Shown: piece by piece, positions 54,252 through 63,279 of the stretch
Layout: the number at the start of each line of letters is the position of its first letter
How positions within the stretch are numbered: the first letter of the stretch is position 1
Assembly (NCBI RefSeq): GCF_034377285.1
Contig: NZ_CP139715.1
Coordinates: 1,596,001-1,660,000 of the forward strand
Source: Thalassobaculum sp. OXR-137
Lineage (GTDB): Bacteria > Pseudomonadota > Alphaproteobacteria > Thalassobaculales > Thalassobaculaceae
Direction of reading: 5' to 3'
Length of the DNA: 64,000 nt
Notes under the pieces: generated by a model
Database searches by the model: none
What the model was told of the DNA's origin: nothing
The model's input: only the letters and a program-made list of their open reading frames with translations
Translations under genes and position numbers: made by a program

Positions 54252-54937
54252 ACCAGGCCCTCTTGCGACATCTCGTCGAAGGCATCGGGCCTCCAGGCGA
54301 AGGCGCCCGGGTCCAGGGTCGCATCGCCCGGTCCGAGGTCGAGGGCGATGTGGGTGGCGGCGATCACCATGCCGCCGGCGGATCGGTGGCCGGCGATGGC
54401 CCGCTCGAGCGCGGCGACCGAGGCGGCATCGAGGCCGACCGTCGGTTCGTCCAGCAGCCAGAGCGGCGCCCCTGAGGCGACGACCCGGGCCAGGGCGACC
54501 CGGCGGCGCTGGCCGGCCGACAGCCATCCGGCCGGCAGATCGGCCAGCCGCTCCAGGTCGAGCAGGGCGAAGGCCCGATCCAGGGTTTCCTGGGAGCGCC
54601 GTCCGGCGACCGCCAACAGGGTTTCGGCATTCTCGCGCGCCGTCAGCGCCGATTTCAGCGCGTCCGCATGGCCCAGATAGGCGATGCGACGGCCGTGGGC
54701 GGCCGGATCGTCGCCGATCGGCGCGCCGTTCCAGTTCACCCGACCCCGCAGCGGCGCCAGCAGTCCGGCGACGACCCGCAGGACGGTGCTCTTGCCGCCG
54801 CCGTTCGGACCGGCCAGCCGTAGGGCGCCGCCGACGTCCAGCGCCAGGGACAGCCCGGCGAATACCGGGCGTCCGCCGCGGATCACCGCGAGCTCGGAGG
54901 CGGTCAGGGGGGCGGGTGCTGTGGAGAAATCGGCCAT
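54248..54937 (-). CDS. ccmA: Haem exporter ATP-binding protein CcmA
   Basis: A 229-residue ABC ATPase that drives release of holo-CcmE. Walker A RLAGPNGGGKSTVLRVVAG, signature GWLSAGQRRRVALARVVAS and Walker B LWLLDEPTVGLD are intact. The start is the ATG beginning ADFSTAPAPLTAS, with AGGAT upstream. First gene of the nine-gene ccm operon, whose promoter must lie in the following 300-base region. Confidence 0.95.
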   Translation of the reverse strand: MADFSTAPAPLTASELAVIRGGRPVFAGLSLALDVGGALRLAGPNGGGKSTVLRVVAGLLAPLRGRVNWNGAPIGDDPAAHGRRIAYLGHADALKSALTARENAETLLAVAGRRSQETLDRAFALLDLERLADLPAGWLSAGQRRRVALARVVASGAPLWLLDEPTVGLDAASVAALERAIAGHRSAGGMVIAATHIALDLGPGDATLDPGAFAWRPDAFDEMSQEGLV

Positions 54938-55243
54938 CGATCCTCTATAGCGCGGGACGCGGGCGATTTCACGGATTGCAGGGAGCGGGGAAAAAACCGG
55001 TGGAAGCGGCACCGCATCTGCGGGGGGAGGGGAGGGTGCGATGCCGCTTCCGAGGCAGTCCGGGAGTAAACTCCCGACCAGATCATGGCTCTTTGACTGG
55101 CCTTGAAACGGATATGGGAACGGTGGGCGGCGGTTTCGAGTCCATATGGGCGCTGCGACACTCCGCCGCATGACGTTTATTGCGAGGATTGGCGCACCTG
55201 CCGGTGTCGTCTAGTCTGCCCGCGCTCACAGGGAGGAAAATAA
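54938..55243. other. Divergent intergenic region upstream of the ccm operon
   Basis: About 306 bases without a gene. It contains an inverted repeat GGAAGCGGCA / TGCCGCTTCC (55002-55011 and 55042-55051) and a tight palindrome CGGGAGTAAACTCCCG (55061-55076). One or both may be operators for the ccm operon or the CoA-transferase gene. No confident -35/-10 pair was found. GGGAGG lies just before the CoA-transferase ATG. Confidence 0.5.
55002..55076. promoter_or_regulatory. Two inverted repeats upstream of ccmA
   Basis: A perfect 10-base inverted repeat with a 30-base loop is followed ten bases later by a perfect 7-base palindrome with a two-base centre (CGGGAGT-AA-ACTCCCG). The latter has the size and symmetry of a dimeric repressor site. 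Regulator unknown. Confidence 0.4.
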
Positions 55244-56440
55244 ATGCCGTTCACGCCCGCTTCAGACGCTTTGAAGCACATCAAGGTGCTCGACCTGACC
55301 CGCGTCCGGTCCGGGCCGACCTGCGTCCGCCAGCTCGCCGACTGGGGCGCCAATGTCATCAAGGTGGAACTGCCGGAGGCGCTCGAAGGCGGCAACCAGC
55401 TCGGCGGCAAGCGCCATGGCTCGGATTTCCAGAACCTGCACCGCAACAAGCGGGCGATCTCGCTGAACCTGAAGGACCCGGACGGTGTCGCGGTCCTGAA
55501 GAAGCTGGTGGAGAGCGCCGACGTGGTGGTGGAGAACTTCCGCCCCGACGTGAAGACCCGCCTCGGCATCGATTACGAGGCGCTGTCGGCGATCAATCCC
55601 CGCATCGTCTACGCCTCGATCTCCGGTTTCGGCCAGGACGGCCCGTACGAGAAGCGCCCGGGCTTCGACCAGATCGCCCAGGGCATGGGCGGGCTGATGA
55701 GCATCACCGGCCTTGTCGGCCAGGGCCCCGTGCGCGCCGGCATCCCGGTCGCCGACCTCACCGCCGGCCTGTTCGCCTCCATCGGCATCTTCATCGCCCT
55801 GCTGGAGCGCGGCGAGAGCGGCAAAGGCCAGTGGGTGCAGACCTCGCTGCTGCAGGCCATGACCTTCATGCTCGACTTCCAGGCCGCGCGCTGGACCATG
55901 GACGGCAACGTGCCCAAGCAGGCGGGCAACGATCATCCGACCTCGATCCCGACCGGCGTGTTCACCACCACCGACGGCCACATCAACATCGCCGTCGCCG
56001 GCCAGGCGATCTGGAAGCGGTTCTGCACGGCCATCGGCCGCGACGACCTGACCGATCATCCGGACTATTCCACCGGCGAGCTGCGCTCGGCCAACCGCCA
56101 CGCCCTGAACGCGATCATCGACGAGGTGACGCGGAACAAATCGTCGGAGGAGTGGGTCGACCTGTTCAACGAGGCCGGCGTTCCGGCCGGGCCGATCAAC
56201 ACCATCGACAAGGTCTTCCAGGACCCGCAGATCCAGCATCTCGGCATGCAGCGCGGGGTGGACTCCCCCAATGTCGGCCGCCGGATCGACCTGGTGGCCC
56301 AGCCGATCAAGATGTCGCGCACGCCGAGCGAGATCGTCGTCTATCCGCCGGATCCGGGCGAGCAGACCGATGAGATCCTGGCCGAGCATGGCTACAGCGA
56401 GGCGGAGATCGCGGACTTGCGCGCCCGCTCCGTGATCTAA
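55244..56440 (+). CDS. Class III (CaiB/BaiF family) CoA-transferase
   Basis: A 398-residue CoA-transferase moving CoA between carboxylic acids. The likely nucleophile is D171 in RAGIPVADLTAGLFASIG; other family marks are LDLTRVRSGPTCVRQLADWG, VVVENFRPDVKTRLGIDYE and ASISGFGQDGPYEKRPGFDQ. It is followed 39 bases later by an enoyl-CoA hydratase, suggesting a small acyl-CoA catabolic unit. Substrate not defined. Confidence 0.93.
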   Translation: MPFTPASDALKHIKVLDLTRVRSGPTCVRQLADWGANVIKVELPEALEGGNQLGGKRHGSDFQNLHRNKRAISLNLKDPDGVAVLKKLVESADVVVENFRPDVKTRLGIDYEALSAINPRIVYASISGFGQDGPYEKRPGFDQIAQGMGGLMSITGLVGQGPVRAGIPVADLTAGLFASIGIFIALLERGESGKGQWVQTSLLQAMTFMLDFQAARWTMDGNVPKQAGNDHPTSIPTGVFTTTDGHINIAVAGQAIWKRFCTAIGRDDLTDHPDYSTGELRSANRHALNAIIDEVTRNKSSEEWVDLFNEAGVPAGPINTIDKVFQDPQIQHLGMQRGVDSPNVGRRIDLVAQPIKMSRTPSEIVVYPPDPGEQTDEILAEHGYSEAEIADLRARSVI

Positions 56441-56479
56441 CTTCATCCGAACAGACAGAACGCAGGAGTTCCCCAGACC

Positions 56480-57283
56480 ATGGCTACAGCCGAAGCCTCC
56501 GAAAACCGTCTTCTCGTCGAGCGCCGCGGGCGCGTCGGCGTGGTGACCTTCAACAACCCCGCCAAGCACAACGCCATGTCGCTCGACATGTGGCGCGAGG
56601 GCCGCGAGGCGGTCGCCACCTTCGCCGAGGATGACGAGATCCGCTGCGTCGTGCTCACCGGTGCCGGCGACAAGGCCTTCGTGGCCGGCGCCGACATCTC
56701 GAAGTTCGAGAACGAGCGGTCCTCGGTCGAGCATATCGAGGTCTATAACGAGGCGGTTGCCGACTTCCACGACACCGTCCAGAACCTGCGCAAGCCGACC
56801 ATCGCGCGGATCAACGGCTACTGCATCGGCGGCGGCCTCGCCATTGCGCTGGACGCCGATATCCGCGTCTGCTCCGACGACTCGCGCTTCGCCGTGCCGG
56901 CCGCCAAGCTCGGCATCGGCTATGCCTTCGAGGGCGTGCGCCGACTGTACGACATTGTCGGCCCGCAGTTCGTCGCCGAGATCTTCTACACCGCCCGCCA
57001 GTTCGACGCCGAGGAGGCCCGGATCATGGGCCTGGTGAACCGGGTGGTGCCGAAGGCAGAGCTCGACGACGTGCTGTGGTCGATGGCCGACCGGATCGCC
57101 GGCAACGCCCCGCTGTCCGTCCAGGCGGTGAAGGCGTCGCTGATCGAGCTCGCCAAGCCGCAGGGCGACTGGGACCTGTCCCAGCCGGACGAGGCGGTGC
57201 GCAAGTGCTTCGGCAGCAACGACTACAAGGAAGGCCGCACCGCCTTCATGGAGAAGCGGGCCCCCAACTTCACGGCGACCTGA
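56480..57283 (+). CDS. Enoyl-CoA hydratase/isomerase family protein
   Basis: A 267-residue crotonase-fold enzyme. The oxyanion-hole segments KAFVAGADISKFE and INGYCIGGGLAIALDADIRV are present, followed by FAVPAAKLGIGYAFEGVRRL. The usual second catalytic glutamate position (EAxxxGLV) appears as FDAEEARIMGLVNRVVPKAE. AGGAG precedes the ATG. Likely works with the upstream CoA-transferase; whether it hydrates or isomerises is unknown. Confidence 0.92.
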   Translation: MATAEASENRLLVERRGRVGVVTFNNPAKHNAMSLDMWREGREAVATFAEDDEIRCVVLTGAGDKAFVAGADISKFENERSSVEHIEVYNEAVADFHDTVQNLRKPTIARINGYCIGGGLAIALDADIRVCSDDSRFAVPAAKLGIGYAFEGVRRLYDIVGPQFVAEIFYTARQFDAEEARIMGLVNRVVPKAELDDVLWSMADRIAGNAPLSVQAVKASLIELAKPQGDWDLSQPDEAVRKCFGSNDYKEGRTAFMEKRAPNFTAT

Positions 57284-57307
57284 CGCCGGAACCGGGAGAC
57301 GGGTGCG

Positions 57308-57982
57308 ATGACCGCATCCTTCGACGACCTCTACGCCCGTGCCGCCGCCCGCAAGGGCGGCGACGCGGCGCTCGAGGCGCTGCTGGGGACGCCGAAGAGC
57401 GCGGCCGAGCTGGCGGCCATCCCGGACGAACGGTGGCTCTCCGACATGACCCGGCGGATCTTCCAGTCCGGGTTCAACTGGAAGGTCATCGACGCCAAGT
57501 GGGACGGCTTTGAGGCTGCCTTCTGGGGCTTCGACGTGGGCCGCTGCGCTTTGATGAGCGACGAGGATTTGGACGCCCTGGTGTCCGACACAAGGATCGT
57601 GCGCAACGGCGCGAAGATCCGCTCGGTCCGCGAGAACGCCGCCTTCCTGCAGGATCTGGCCGCCGAATACGGATCGGCCGCGAAGTGCTTCGCCGAGTGG
57701 CCTGCCGAGGATTATGCCGGGCTGCTGGAGATGCTGAAGAAGCGCGGGTCGCGCCTCGGCGGCCGGGTCGGGGCGATCGCCATGCGGTTCATGGGCCGCG
57801 ACGGCTACGTCTTGTCGGAAGACGTGGTGACGGCATTGATCCGCGAGGGCGTGGTCGACAAGGAGCCGACCTCGCGCAGGGACGTGGCCGCGGTGCAGGC
57901 GGCGTTCAACGCCTGGGCCGCGCAATCGGGCCGCCCGCTGTCCCATATCAGCCGGGTTCTGGCCTTCGGGGTCGACGCGTAG
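57308..57982 (+). CDS. DNA-3-methyladenine glycosylase I-like protein
   Basis: A 224-residue protein of the Tag family, which removes 3-methyladenine from DNA. Matches include MTRRIFQSGFNWKVIDAKWD and FEAAFWGFDVGRCALMSDED, then IVRNGAKIRSVRENAAFL. It is longer than E. coli Tag and the zinc-binding N-terminal Cys motif is not visible, so it belongs to a divergent branch. It starts 24 bases after the hydratase and is followed by a bidirectional hairpin. DNA repair function is inferred. Confidence 0.82.
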   Translation: MTASFDDLYARAAARKGGDAALEALLGTPKSAAELAAIPDERWLSDMTRRIFQSGFNWKVIDAKWDGFEAAFWGFDVGRCALMSDEDLDALVSDTRIVRNGAKIRSVRENAAFLQDLAAEYGSAAKCFAEWPAEDYAGLLEMLKKRGSRLGGRVGAIAMRFMGRDGYVLSEDVVTALIREGVVDKEPTSRRDVAAVQAAFNAWAAQSGRPLSHISRVLAFGVDA

Positions 57983-58008
57983 ACGCGTCCGACTCTGTAT
58001 CTCTCAGC

Positions 58009-58035
58009 CACTCCCCGGCACTGGGCCGGAGAGTG
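58009..58035. terminator. Hairpin between convergent genes
   Basis: CACTCCCCGGC pairs with GCCGGAGAGTG with a single mismatch around a short loop, midway between the glycosylase stop and the end of the opposing envelope-protein gene. It probably serves as a bidirectional terminator, though T tracts are lacking. Confidence 0.5.
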
Positions 58036-58044
58036 CTTGAGCGA

Positions 58045-59214
58045 TTAAACAGCCCTGGCCGGCACGAAATCCATCACCCGCGGGTTCTCGCGCTGCAGCG
58101 GACCGACGCCGAACAGTTCCTGCCACATCACCTCGTGGAAGAAGAACTTCGTCGTGTTCACCACGACCTGCAGGATCACCAGCACGCCGGCCGCGAAGGG
58201 TTGGCCGATGAAGATGTAGTCGATCCCGGCATTGATCGTCGTCACCACCACCCGATAGGTGAAGGCCTTGTACCCAGCCACCGTCGCATGGGTCCAGGCG
58301 TTCTCCACCTTCGGCTCGATTTCGGCATCGATGATCGCCTTCTGGCGGGCGTATTCCTCAAGGCTGACCGTGCCGGATTCCCGCATCACCTCCAGTTGGG
58401 CGAGGCGCTGGGCCCGGTCGGTCACCTTGCCGGTGAAGATCACATCGTCGAACGGGCTGGCGAAGCTCGACCCGCTGGCCAGGGGCATGCGCAGCCCCTG
58501 TTCCACGGCGGGATAGATCGAACTGGCCCAGGCGGCGACCGACTGGACCTTGGCCAGCGGCTCGGGCGCGTCGGCGATGTTGGCGGGCAGCCAGGAGTCC
58601 ATCTCCGATCCGGTGATCGCCACCCCGTTGTCCATGGCGGCGAACTGGTATCGGACGTTCACCGCGTCGTAGCGGTTGGCGACCCGGAACCCGGCCTCCA
58701 CGAAGAGCGGCGGGACGACCAGATCCCGGGCGAGCGCGTAGCTCACCACCGCGTCGTCCACCGGCCGTGTCTTCTCCCCGAATCCGGTGGAGGAGGCGGG
58801 CTGCACCCACATGCAGGAGACGTCCCATCCGCTCTTGTACCGGGTCAGGGTGGCGTAGACGTCACTACGCGCGCAGTCGCTGGCAATGCCCCAGCCATCG
58901 GGATGGGGCAGGGTGTTGACCACGATTTCGACCGTGTCGGCGACGATGCCGTCCTCGGCGCGCACCAGGGTGATATGACGGATCGGACCGTAATCCTCGG
59001 GATTGACCTGGGGGCCGTAGGCCGGCTGGGAGATCTGGGCAAAGCCGATCGCGGCCACCGTGTGCGGTCCGGAGGGCAGCGGGACGTCCTTGCCGGAGAT
59101 GCGCAGCACGTCGTTCACCGTGTCGCCGACGGCGATCGCGGCGGCGGGAGCCGGTATCAGCGCCGCGGCGGCGAGCAGCAGGCCGGCAATGCGGGAGAAG
59201 GTCGGGCCGATCAT
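58045..59214 (-). CDS. Unrecognised exported protein B with DUF2061-like C-terminal membrane module
   Basis: A 389-residue protein I cannot assign. Signal peptide residues 1-26 (IAGLLLAAAALIPAPAAA), then a periplasmic region starting IAVGDTVNDVLRISGKDVPL and containing GWGIASDCARSDVYATL and a second Cys 20 residues on (WDVSCMWV). Later GFRVANRYDAVNVRYQF matches its neighbour. A helical stretch (YARQKAIIDAEIEPKVENAW) leads to a C-terminal two-helix segment (YKAFTYRVVVTTINAGIDYI, then VVVNTTKFFFHEVMWQ) resembling DUF2061. It is a tandem paralogue of the upstream gene, with a four-base start/stop overlap. Confidence 0.85.
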   Translation of the reverse strand: MIGPTFSRIAGLLLAAAALIPAPAAAIAVGDTVNDVLRISGKDVPLPSGPHTVAAIGFAQISQPAYGPQVNPEDYGPIRHITLVRAEDGIVADTVEIVVNTLPHPDGWGIASDCARSDVYATLTRYKSGWDVSCMWVQPASSTGFGEKTRPVDDAVVSYALARDLVVPPLFVEAGFRVANRYDAVNVRYQFAAMDNGVAITGSEMDSWLPANIADAPEPLAKVQSVAAWASSIYPAVEQGLRMPLASGSSFASPFDDVIFTGKVTDRAQRLAQLEVMRESGTVSLEEYARQKAIIDAEIEPKVENAWTHATVAGYKAFTYRVVVTTINAGIDYIFIGQPFAAGVLVILQVVVNTTKFFFHEVMWQELFGVGPLQRENPRVMDFVPARAV

Positions 59215-60395
59215 GACTTCGTCTCCACCGGACGTTCGATGTAGTCGAACTCCACCAGTTCCGAGCCGTCCTTGCGTTGACCGGCGATATAGGAATCCCA
59301 GGCCAGATCGTTGGCGATCTGCGCCATGGAATGGGTCACCACGATGGACGCCGTGATGTAGCCGGAAACCGCCGCACTCACGGTCACGATGTAGGCCAGC
59401 AGATAGTCGACCGAGACCCGAAACAGGTTGAACGAGATCATCTTGGCGACGAGGGTCTGGTAATAGTTCTCCAGCGTCGGCGGCGGTGCTGTGTTGTCCA
59501 CCGCCGCAAAATAGCTGGCCAGGTCGTCCTCGCGGATCACCCCCTCGGCGGCGAGCTCCTGCAGTGCCCGCTTGCGGGCGGCCTTGCTGGCCCTGCCGAC
59601 GGCGCTCGGGTCGATGGTGCCGGTCTCGAGCACCGCCAGAGGCTGGGGCACGGACCGGCCGTGCAGCTTCTCCGCCAGCCGGCCGCGCAGGCCGCTCTCG
59701 AACAGCTCCGAGGTGAGGCCCGCCCAGGCGTTCAGGTCGTTCACGACCGCGTACTTGTCCGGATCCGTCACCACCGTCTCCGGCGACCAGGTGGTCATCG
59801 AGGGGGCCAGGGTGCCGAGCTCCAGCCCGTCGAAATGGTACCGGGCGTCGAGAATGTCGTGGCGGTTCGACAGGCGGAAGCCGACGGTCAACCACTCCTG
59901 CGGCATGGCGTAGCCGCGCTCTGCGGTGAAGGCTTTCGCCGCCTTCCAGGCGTCCGTGCCTCCGGTGACGGGCTGGGCGGTCTCGGTCACGAAATAGCAG
60001 AAGCCGTCCACGGCGGTTCGGTACAGGTTCAGCTTGGCCAGCACGCCGTCGCGCAGGCAGGCATCCGTGGTGCCCCAGCCTTCCGTCACGGAAATGGTGT
60101 TGGTGTTGATCTCGACGATCCCGCGGGCCTTGTCGCCGTTGAACTGCAGCAGAACCGCGTTCTCGATGGTGCCATAGGCGCCGGCCACCCCGGAGACGAT
60201 GGTGTTGTTTCCGAGACCGGCCACGACCCACTCACCCTCCGGCAGGGGCACCTGGCGTCCCTGCAGTTCGGCGTAGCCGGTCAGCGTTTCTCCGACCTCA
60301 AGCGCCAGCGCCGGCATTGACCAGACGCAGAAGGACAGGGCGGCGGCCGCCGCCTGGCCGTGTCGCATAGTACCGTTTAGGCTTATGCGGAGCAT
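59211..60395 (-). CDS. Unrecognised exported protein A, paralogue of the downstream gene
   Basis: A 394-residue protein of unknown function. Signal peptide about residues 1-31 (ending WSMPALA), mature start LEVGETLTGYAELQGRQVPL. It shares with its neighbour the VPLPxG opening, GWGTTDACLRDGVLAKL with a second Cys exactly 20 residues after the first (DGFCYFV), and GFRLSNRHDILDARYHF. The C-terminus (KMISFNLFRVSVDYLLAYIV, then VTHSMAQIANDLAWDSYI) again looks like a DUF2061-type two-helix module. GTGGAG precedes the chosen ATG; a second ATG nine codons on has no ribosome site. Probably co-transcribed with protein B. Confidence 0.85.
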   Translation of the reverse strand: MLRISLNGTMRHGQAAAAALSFCVWSMPALALEVGETLTGYAELQGRQVPLPEGEWVVAGLGNNTIVSGVAGAYGTIENAVLLQFNGDKARGIVEINTNTISVTEGWGTTDACLRDGVLAKLNLYRTAVDGFCYFVTETAQPVTGGTDAWKAAKAFTAERGYAMPQEWLTVGFRLSNRHDILDARYHFDGLELGTLAPSMTTWSPETVVTDPDKYAVVNDLNAWAGLTSELFESGLRGRLAEKLHGRSVPQPLAVLETGTIDPSAVGRASKAARKRALQELAAEGVIREDDLASYFAAVDNTAPPPTLENYYQTLVAKMISFNLFRVSVDYLLAYIVTVSAAVSGYITASIVVTHSMAQIANDLAWDSYIAGQRKDGSELVEFDYIERPVETKS

Positions 60396-60435
60396 GGGTT
60401 TAACTCCACAAAGTTGAGTGGGAATCACGAAAGAA

Positions 60436-60460
60436 CCCATCGGACAACCTGTCCGATGGG
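60436..60460 (-). terminator. Stem-loop between the small membrane protein and protein A
   Basis: CCCATCGGAC and GTCCGATGGG form a perfect 10-base stem with a 5-base loop; on the minus strand it is followed by TTCTTTC. It comes six bases after the small gene's stop and probably terminates or attenuates transcription into the paralogue pair. Confidence 0.65.
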
Positions 60461-60466
60461 CCGATA

Positions 60467-60931
60467 CTACTGTTGCAGCATGACAACCGTGTTGGTGGTT
60501 TCCATCGGGCCGGTGGCCACCTTGTCGGGAGCCGGCTCGGAGAAGATGTACAGCCCGCTGATCAGGCCGAGGGCCATGCCGGTGACGGCACCGACCAGCC
60601 GCGGCTGCAAGACGGTGTAGGTGCCGGCGGTGGTCAGCGCGCCGTCGATGGCGCCCGCCGTCGCCGTGTATCCGGCCGCGACCGTCGCCGGTGCGGAGAA
60701 GACCGGGGTCAGCGCGCCGTTCACCGCACCCGCCGTGGCGGCATAGGCGGAGCCGACGGCCGGGGCCACGGCCGGCAGCACGTAGGGCAGGCCATAGGCG
60801 CCGATGATCGTGCCGGCCAAGGTGAGCGCGAAGGTCTGCGCCAGGGTGGTCGTGGTGTCGGCGGAGGCCGGTCGGGCAACGCTCAGAAGGGCGACAAGCG
60901 CCAAGCTGGAAACTGAAAGAGATCGCCGCAT
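60467..60931 (-). CDS. Small Ala/Gly/Thr-rich exported membrane protein, unrecognised
   Basis: A 154-residue protein without a recognised family. Signal peptide (SLSVSSLALVALLSVARPAS, then ADTTTT), a first helix TFALTLAGTIIGAYGLPYVL, a repetitive small-residue middle with an internal repeat (YAATAGAVNGAL and YTATAGAIDGAL), and a last helix VGAVTGMALGLISGLYIFSE near the C-terminus. Two ATG codons are adjacent; the second is better spaced from GGGGG. It is upstream of the paralogue pair on the same strand and separated by a terminator-like stem-loop. It could be a pore or scaffold partner, but that is speculation. Confidence 0.8.
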   Translation of the reverse strand: MRRSLSVSSLALVALLSVARPASADTTTTLAQTFALTLAGTIIGAYGLPYVLPAVAPAVGSAYAATAGAVNGALTPVFSAPATVAAGYTATAGAIDGALTTAGTYTVLQPRLVGAVTGMALGLISGLYIFSEPAPDKVATGPMETTNTVVMLQQ

Positions 60932-61085
60932 CATGTCCCCCAAAAATCTGGCCGTTCTGGCGCGCCGAGCAGTCCGTCACGACGCTATCCGGTGCTTTTT
61001 ACCAGTATGCGCGGAGGTTTGTCCGGGAGCAATTCAATTTGAGAATCGTCGCCACGGGCATCGGCAGCGCGGGGTCGCCTCCGGC

Positions 61086-63158
61086 TCAGGCCTCGGCGTC
61101 GAGAATAAGCTGGGACAGGGCACGCGGGGCGATGTCGGAATCGATCAGCGCCGGCGCCGCGGCGGTCAGCTGGCGCCGCAGATCCTCCGTCCTCTCCCGG
61201 TCTCGGGCGATGTCCAGGCATCGGGCCACGTAGTCCTCTGCGGAGGTGGCTTCGAGATCCGAGCGCATCCCCATGGCGATCAGCGGGGACAGCGTCACGC
61301 GCCCCCGCATCATGTCTGTCGGATAGGTCACCAGCGGCTGGCCGAGCGCCAGACTCTGCATCGAGGTGTTGCCGCCGTTGAAGTGAAGGGTATCGAGCAC
61401 GACGTCGGCCTGCAGCATCACCCCGAGATAGCGGTCCAGCGGCAGGCGCGGCAGCAGACGGATCTGATCCATGATCCGCGGCCGGTCCGCGTTGGCGCGC
61501 GCCAGCCTCTCGAGTAGCCCCTTGGTCATGTTGCTGTAGACACCCGGCGCGTCGAACAGCGCGAGGGTGCCGGCCGGATCCTGCTCCAGGATGTCCCCCA
61601 GCATCCGGTCGAAAGCCGGGTGCATCTTCAACGGCGTCTGGCCGCAGAGATAGATCGCGCCGCTCTCCGGAAGGCCGACTTCGCTTCGGGAAACGGGCGT
61701 GTGCCGGGTCCGCTCTTCGGCATAGGCGATGGCCAGACCGTCCACCAGGACCGGCGTCTCCGAATAGTGGTCGCGACAGTTGTCCGGCTCCATCCAGGCC
61801 GAGGTGAAGAACTGGTCCACCGTGTCGATGCCGGTGGTCACCGGATGTCCCGGCAGCACAATCTGCTGAGGAGCCAGCCGGGCGAAGGGCAGGAAGTAAC
61901 TCATCGCCGTCATGCCGATATCGGCGAAGACGATGCTGTCCAGTTCCATCTCGGCCAGCCGGGCACGGACGGTCTCCAGCACGGATGGGAGGACGACGAC
62001 TCGGTCCACCAAGCGCGCGATCTTGTCATGCATCGGCGGCGGCAGCGTCCCGATCTGTACCACCGTCACGTCGATCTCGTCCCGGTCGATCATCCGCAGA
62101 TGACCCTCGGTCATGTTGTAGATCGAGTGATCGCGGAAGAACTCCGACACGAAGGCGACCCGGCGCTTTCCCGGCCGCCGGCGCCGGCCGATATGGGGCG
62201 CCGTCATCGTCAGCATCGGGCAGGTGCGCCGGTAGAAGGCGCAGAGATCCATGAGCAGATCCCGGTCGTTGATGCCGTGATAGCCGAGCGCGAAAGGGAC
62301 CGTGCCCACCTCCTGGATCGGATCCCGGATCGGGGCGAAGCCCTCCCGCGTGCACAGATCGCGGATCCGTGCCCGGATCTGCCACATCTCGTCTTCGGAC
62401 ATGGTGATATGCGGCAGCAGGGTCGCGGCTCGGGCGGCGTGGCCTGCATCGCGCGGCCGCAGGATGGACGCCGCCTCGGCCATGTGCCGTGCTTCGTCGA
62501 AGTTCGACAGCCGGTAGGCGCTGACGGCGCCGGTAACCCAGGCCTTCGGATCGTGGGGGGCGGTCGCCAGGGCGCGGCGCGCCAGGGCCAGGGCCCGCTC
62601 GGGATGGCCGAGAGATCGGTGAACCTCCGCCAGAACCAGCGTCGCCTCATGGGCCATCGGGTTGATCACCGAGGCGCGCCGGGCGAGATCTTCCGCGCGC
62701 TCGATCTCGTCCCTGGCGAGCCGGCAAACCCCGGCGAGGACGAGATAGGCGGGTTCCACCGGCGCCAGGATGGCGGCCCGGACCCCGTTGTCCCCGGGCG
62801 AGCCGAGCGGCGCCGCCGCCAGGACGGCGTAGGCCCGCGCCAGATCGGGCTGCGCCGCCAGCGCACGCCGGATGCGCTGCGGCGGAATGCCTGCCTCCGG
62901 CGGCAGAGCGATGGCCTGGAGCACATGCTCCATTGTGTACGGATCGAGCGCGAAGACCTGGCGGAAATGGCGTCCGGCCGCTTCAAGGAGGCCGATTCGC
63001 CCCTCGATCGCCGCCAGAAGTTGAAGAGGGCCGACGGAGTCGGGCATCGCCAGAACGAGCCGCCGCAGATCGACGGCGGCCTCGGCCAGGCGGCCCTCAT
63101 TCAGGCGGCTTTGTAGCCGTCTGGCGACACTGGCGATGGGCAGCGCGGTTCCGCTCAC
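61086..63158 (-). CDS. TPR-containing OGT/SPINDLY-like glycosyltransferase
   Basis: A 690-residue protein. The N-terminal half is made of TPR-like helical repeats (LVLAEVHRSLGHPERALALA, AEAAVDLRRLVLAMPDSVGP). The C-terminal half is a GT-B domain like bacterial relatives of O-GlcNAc transferase: KRRVAFVSEFFRDHSIYNMT, QIVLPGHPVTTGIDTVDQFF and the donor-site segment DTLHFNGGNTSMQSLALGQP followed by LVTYPTDMMRGR. Such enzymes glycosylate proteins (for example flagellin or surface proteins) or surface polysaccharides. The GTG start follows GAAGGAAG. It is divergent from a sugar-aminotransferase-type gene, so a glycan locus seems to begin here. Confidence 0.85.
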   Translation of the reverse strand: MSGTALPIASVARRLQSRLNEGRLAEAAVDLRRLVLAMPDSVGPLQLLAAIEGRIGLLEAAGRHFRQVFALDPYTMEHVLQAIALPPEAGIPPQRIRRALAAQPDLARAYAVLAAAPLGSPGDNGVRAAILAPVEPAYLVLAGVCRLARDEIERAEDLARRASVINPMAHEATLVLAEVHRSLGHPERALALARRALATAPHDPKAWVTGAVSAYRLSNFDEARHMAEAASILRPRDAGHAARAATLLPHITMSEDEMWQIRARIRDLCTREGFAPIRDPIQEVGTVPFALGYHGINDRDLLMDLCAFYRRTCPMLTMTAPHIGRRRRPGKRRVAFVSEFFRDHSIYNMTEGHLRMIDRDEIDVTVVQIGTLPPPMHDKIARLVDRVVVLPSVLETVRARLAEMELDSIVFADIGMTAMSYFLPFARLAPQQIVLPGHPVTTGIDTVDQFFTSAWMEPDNCRDHYSETPVLVDGLAIAYAEERTRHTPVSRSEVGLPESGAIYLCGQTPLKMHPAFDRMLGDILEQDPAGTLALFDAPGVYSNMTKGLLERLARANADRPRIMDQIRLLPRLPLDRYLGVMLQADVVLDTLHFNGGNTSMQSLALGQPLVTYPTDMMRGRVTLSPLIAMGMRSDLEATSAEDYVARCLDIARDRERTEDLRRQLTAAAPALIDSDIAPRALSQLILDAEA

Positions 63159-63279
63159 CAGACATCTTCCTTCAAGTAGCGATCCTTCTTGGGGCGGCGG
63201 CCCGAGAAACCGGCTAGATTTAGCGGTGTCGACCGGAGTGATCACCGTGTCTACCACGACACAAAGTTCCAAGAGAACG

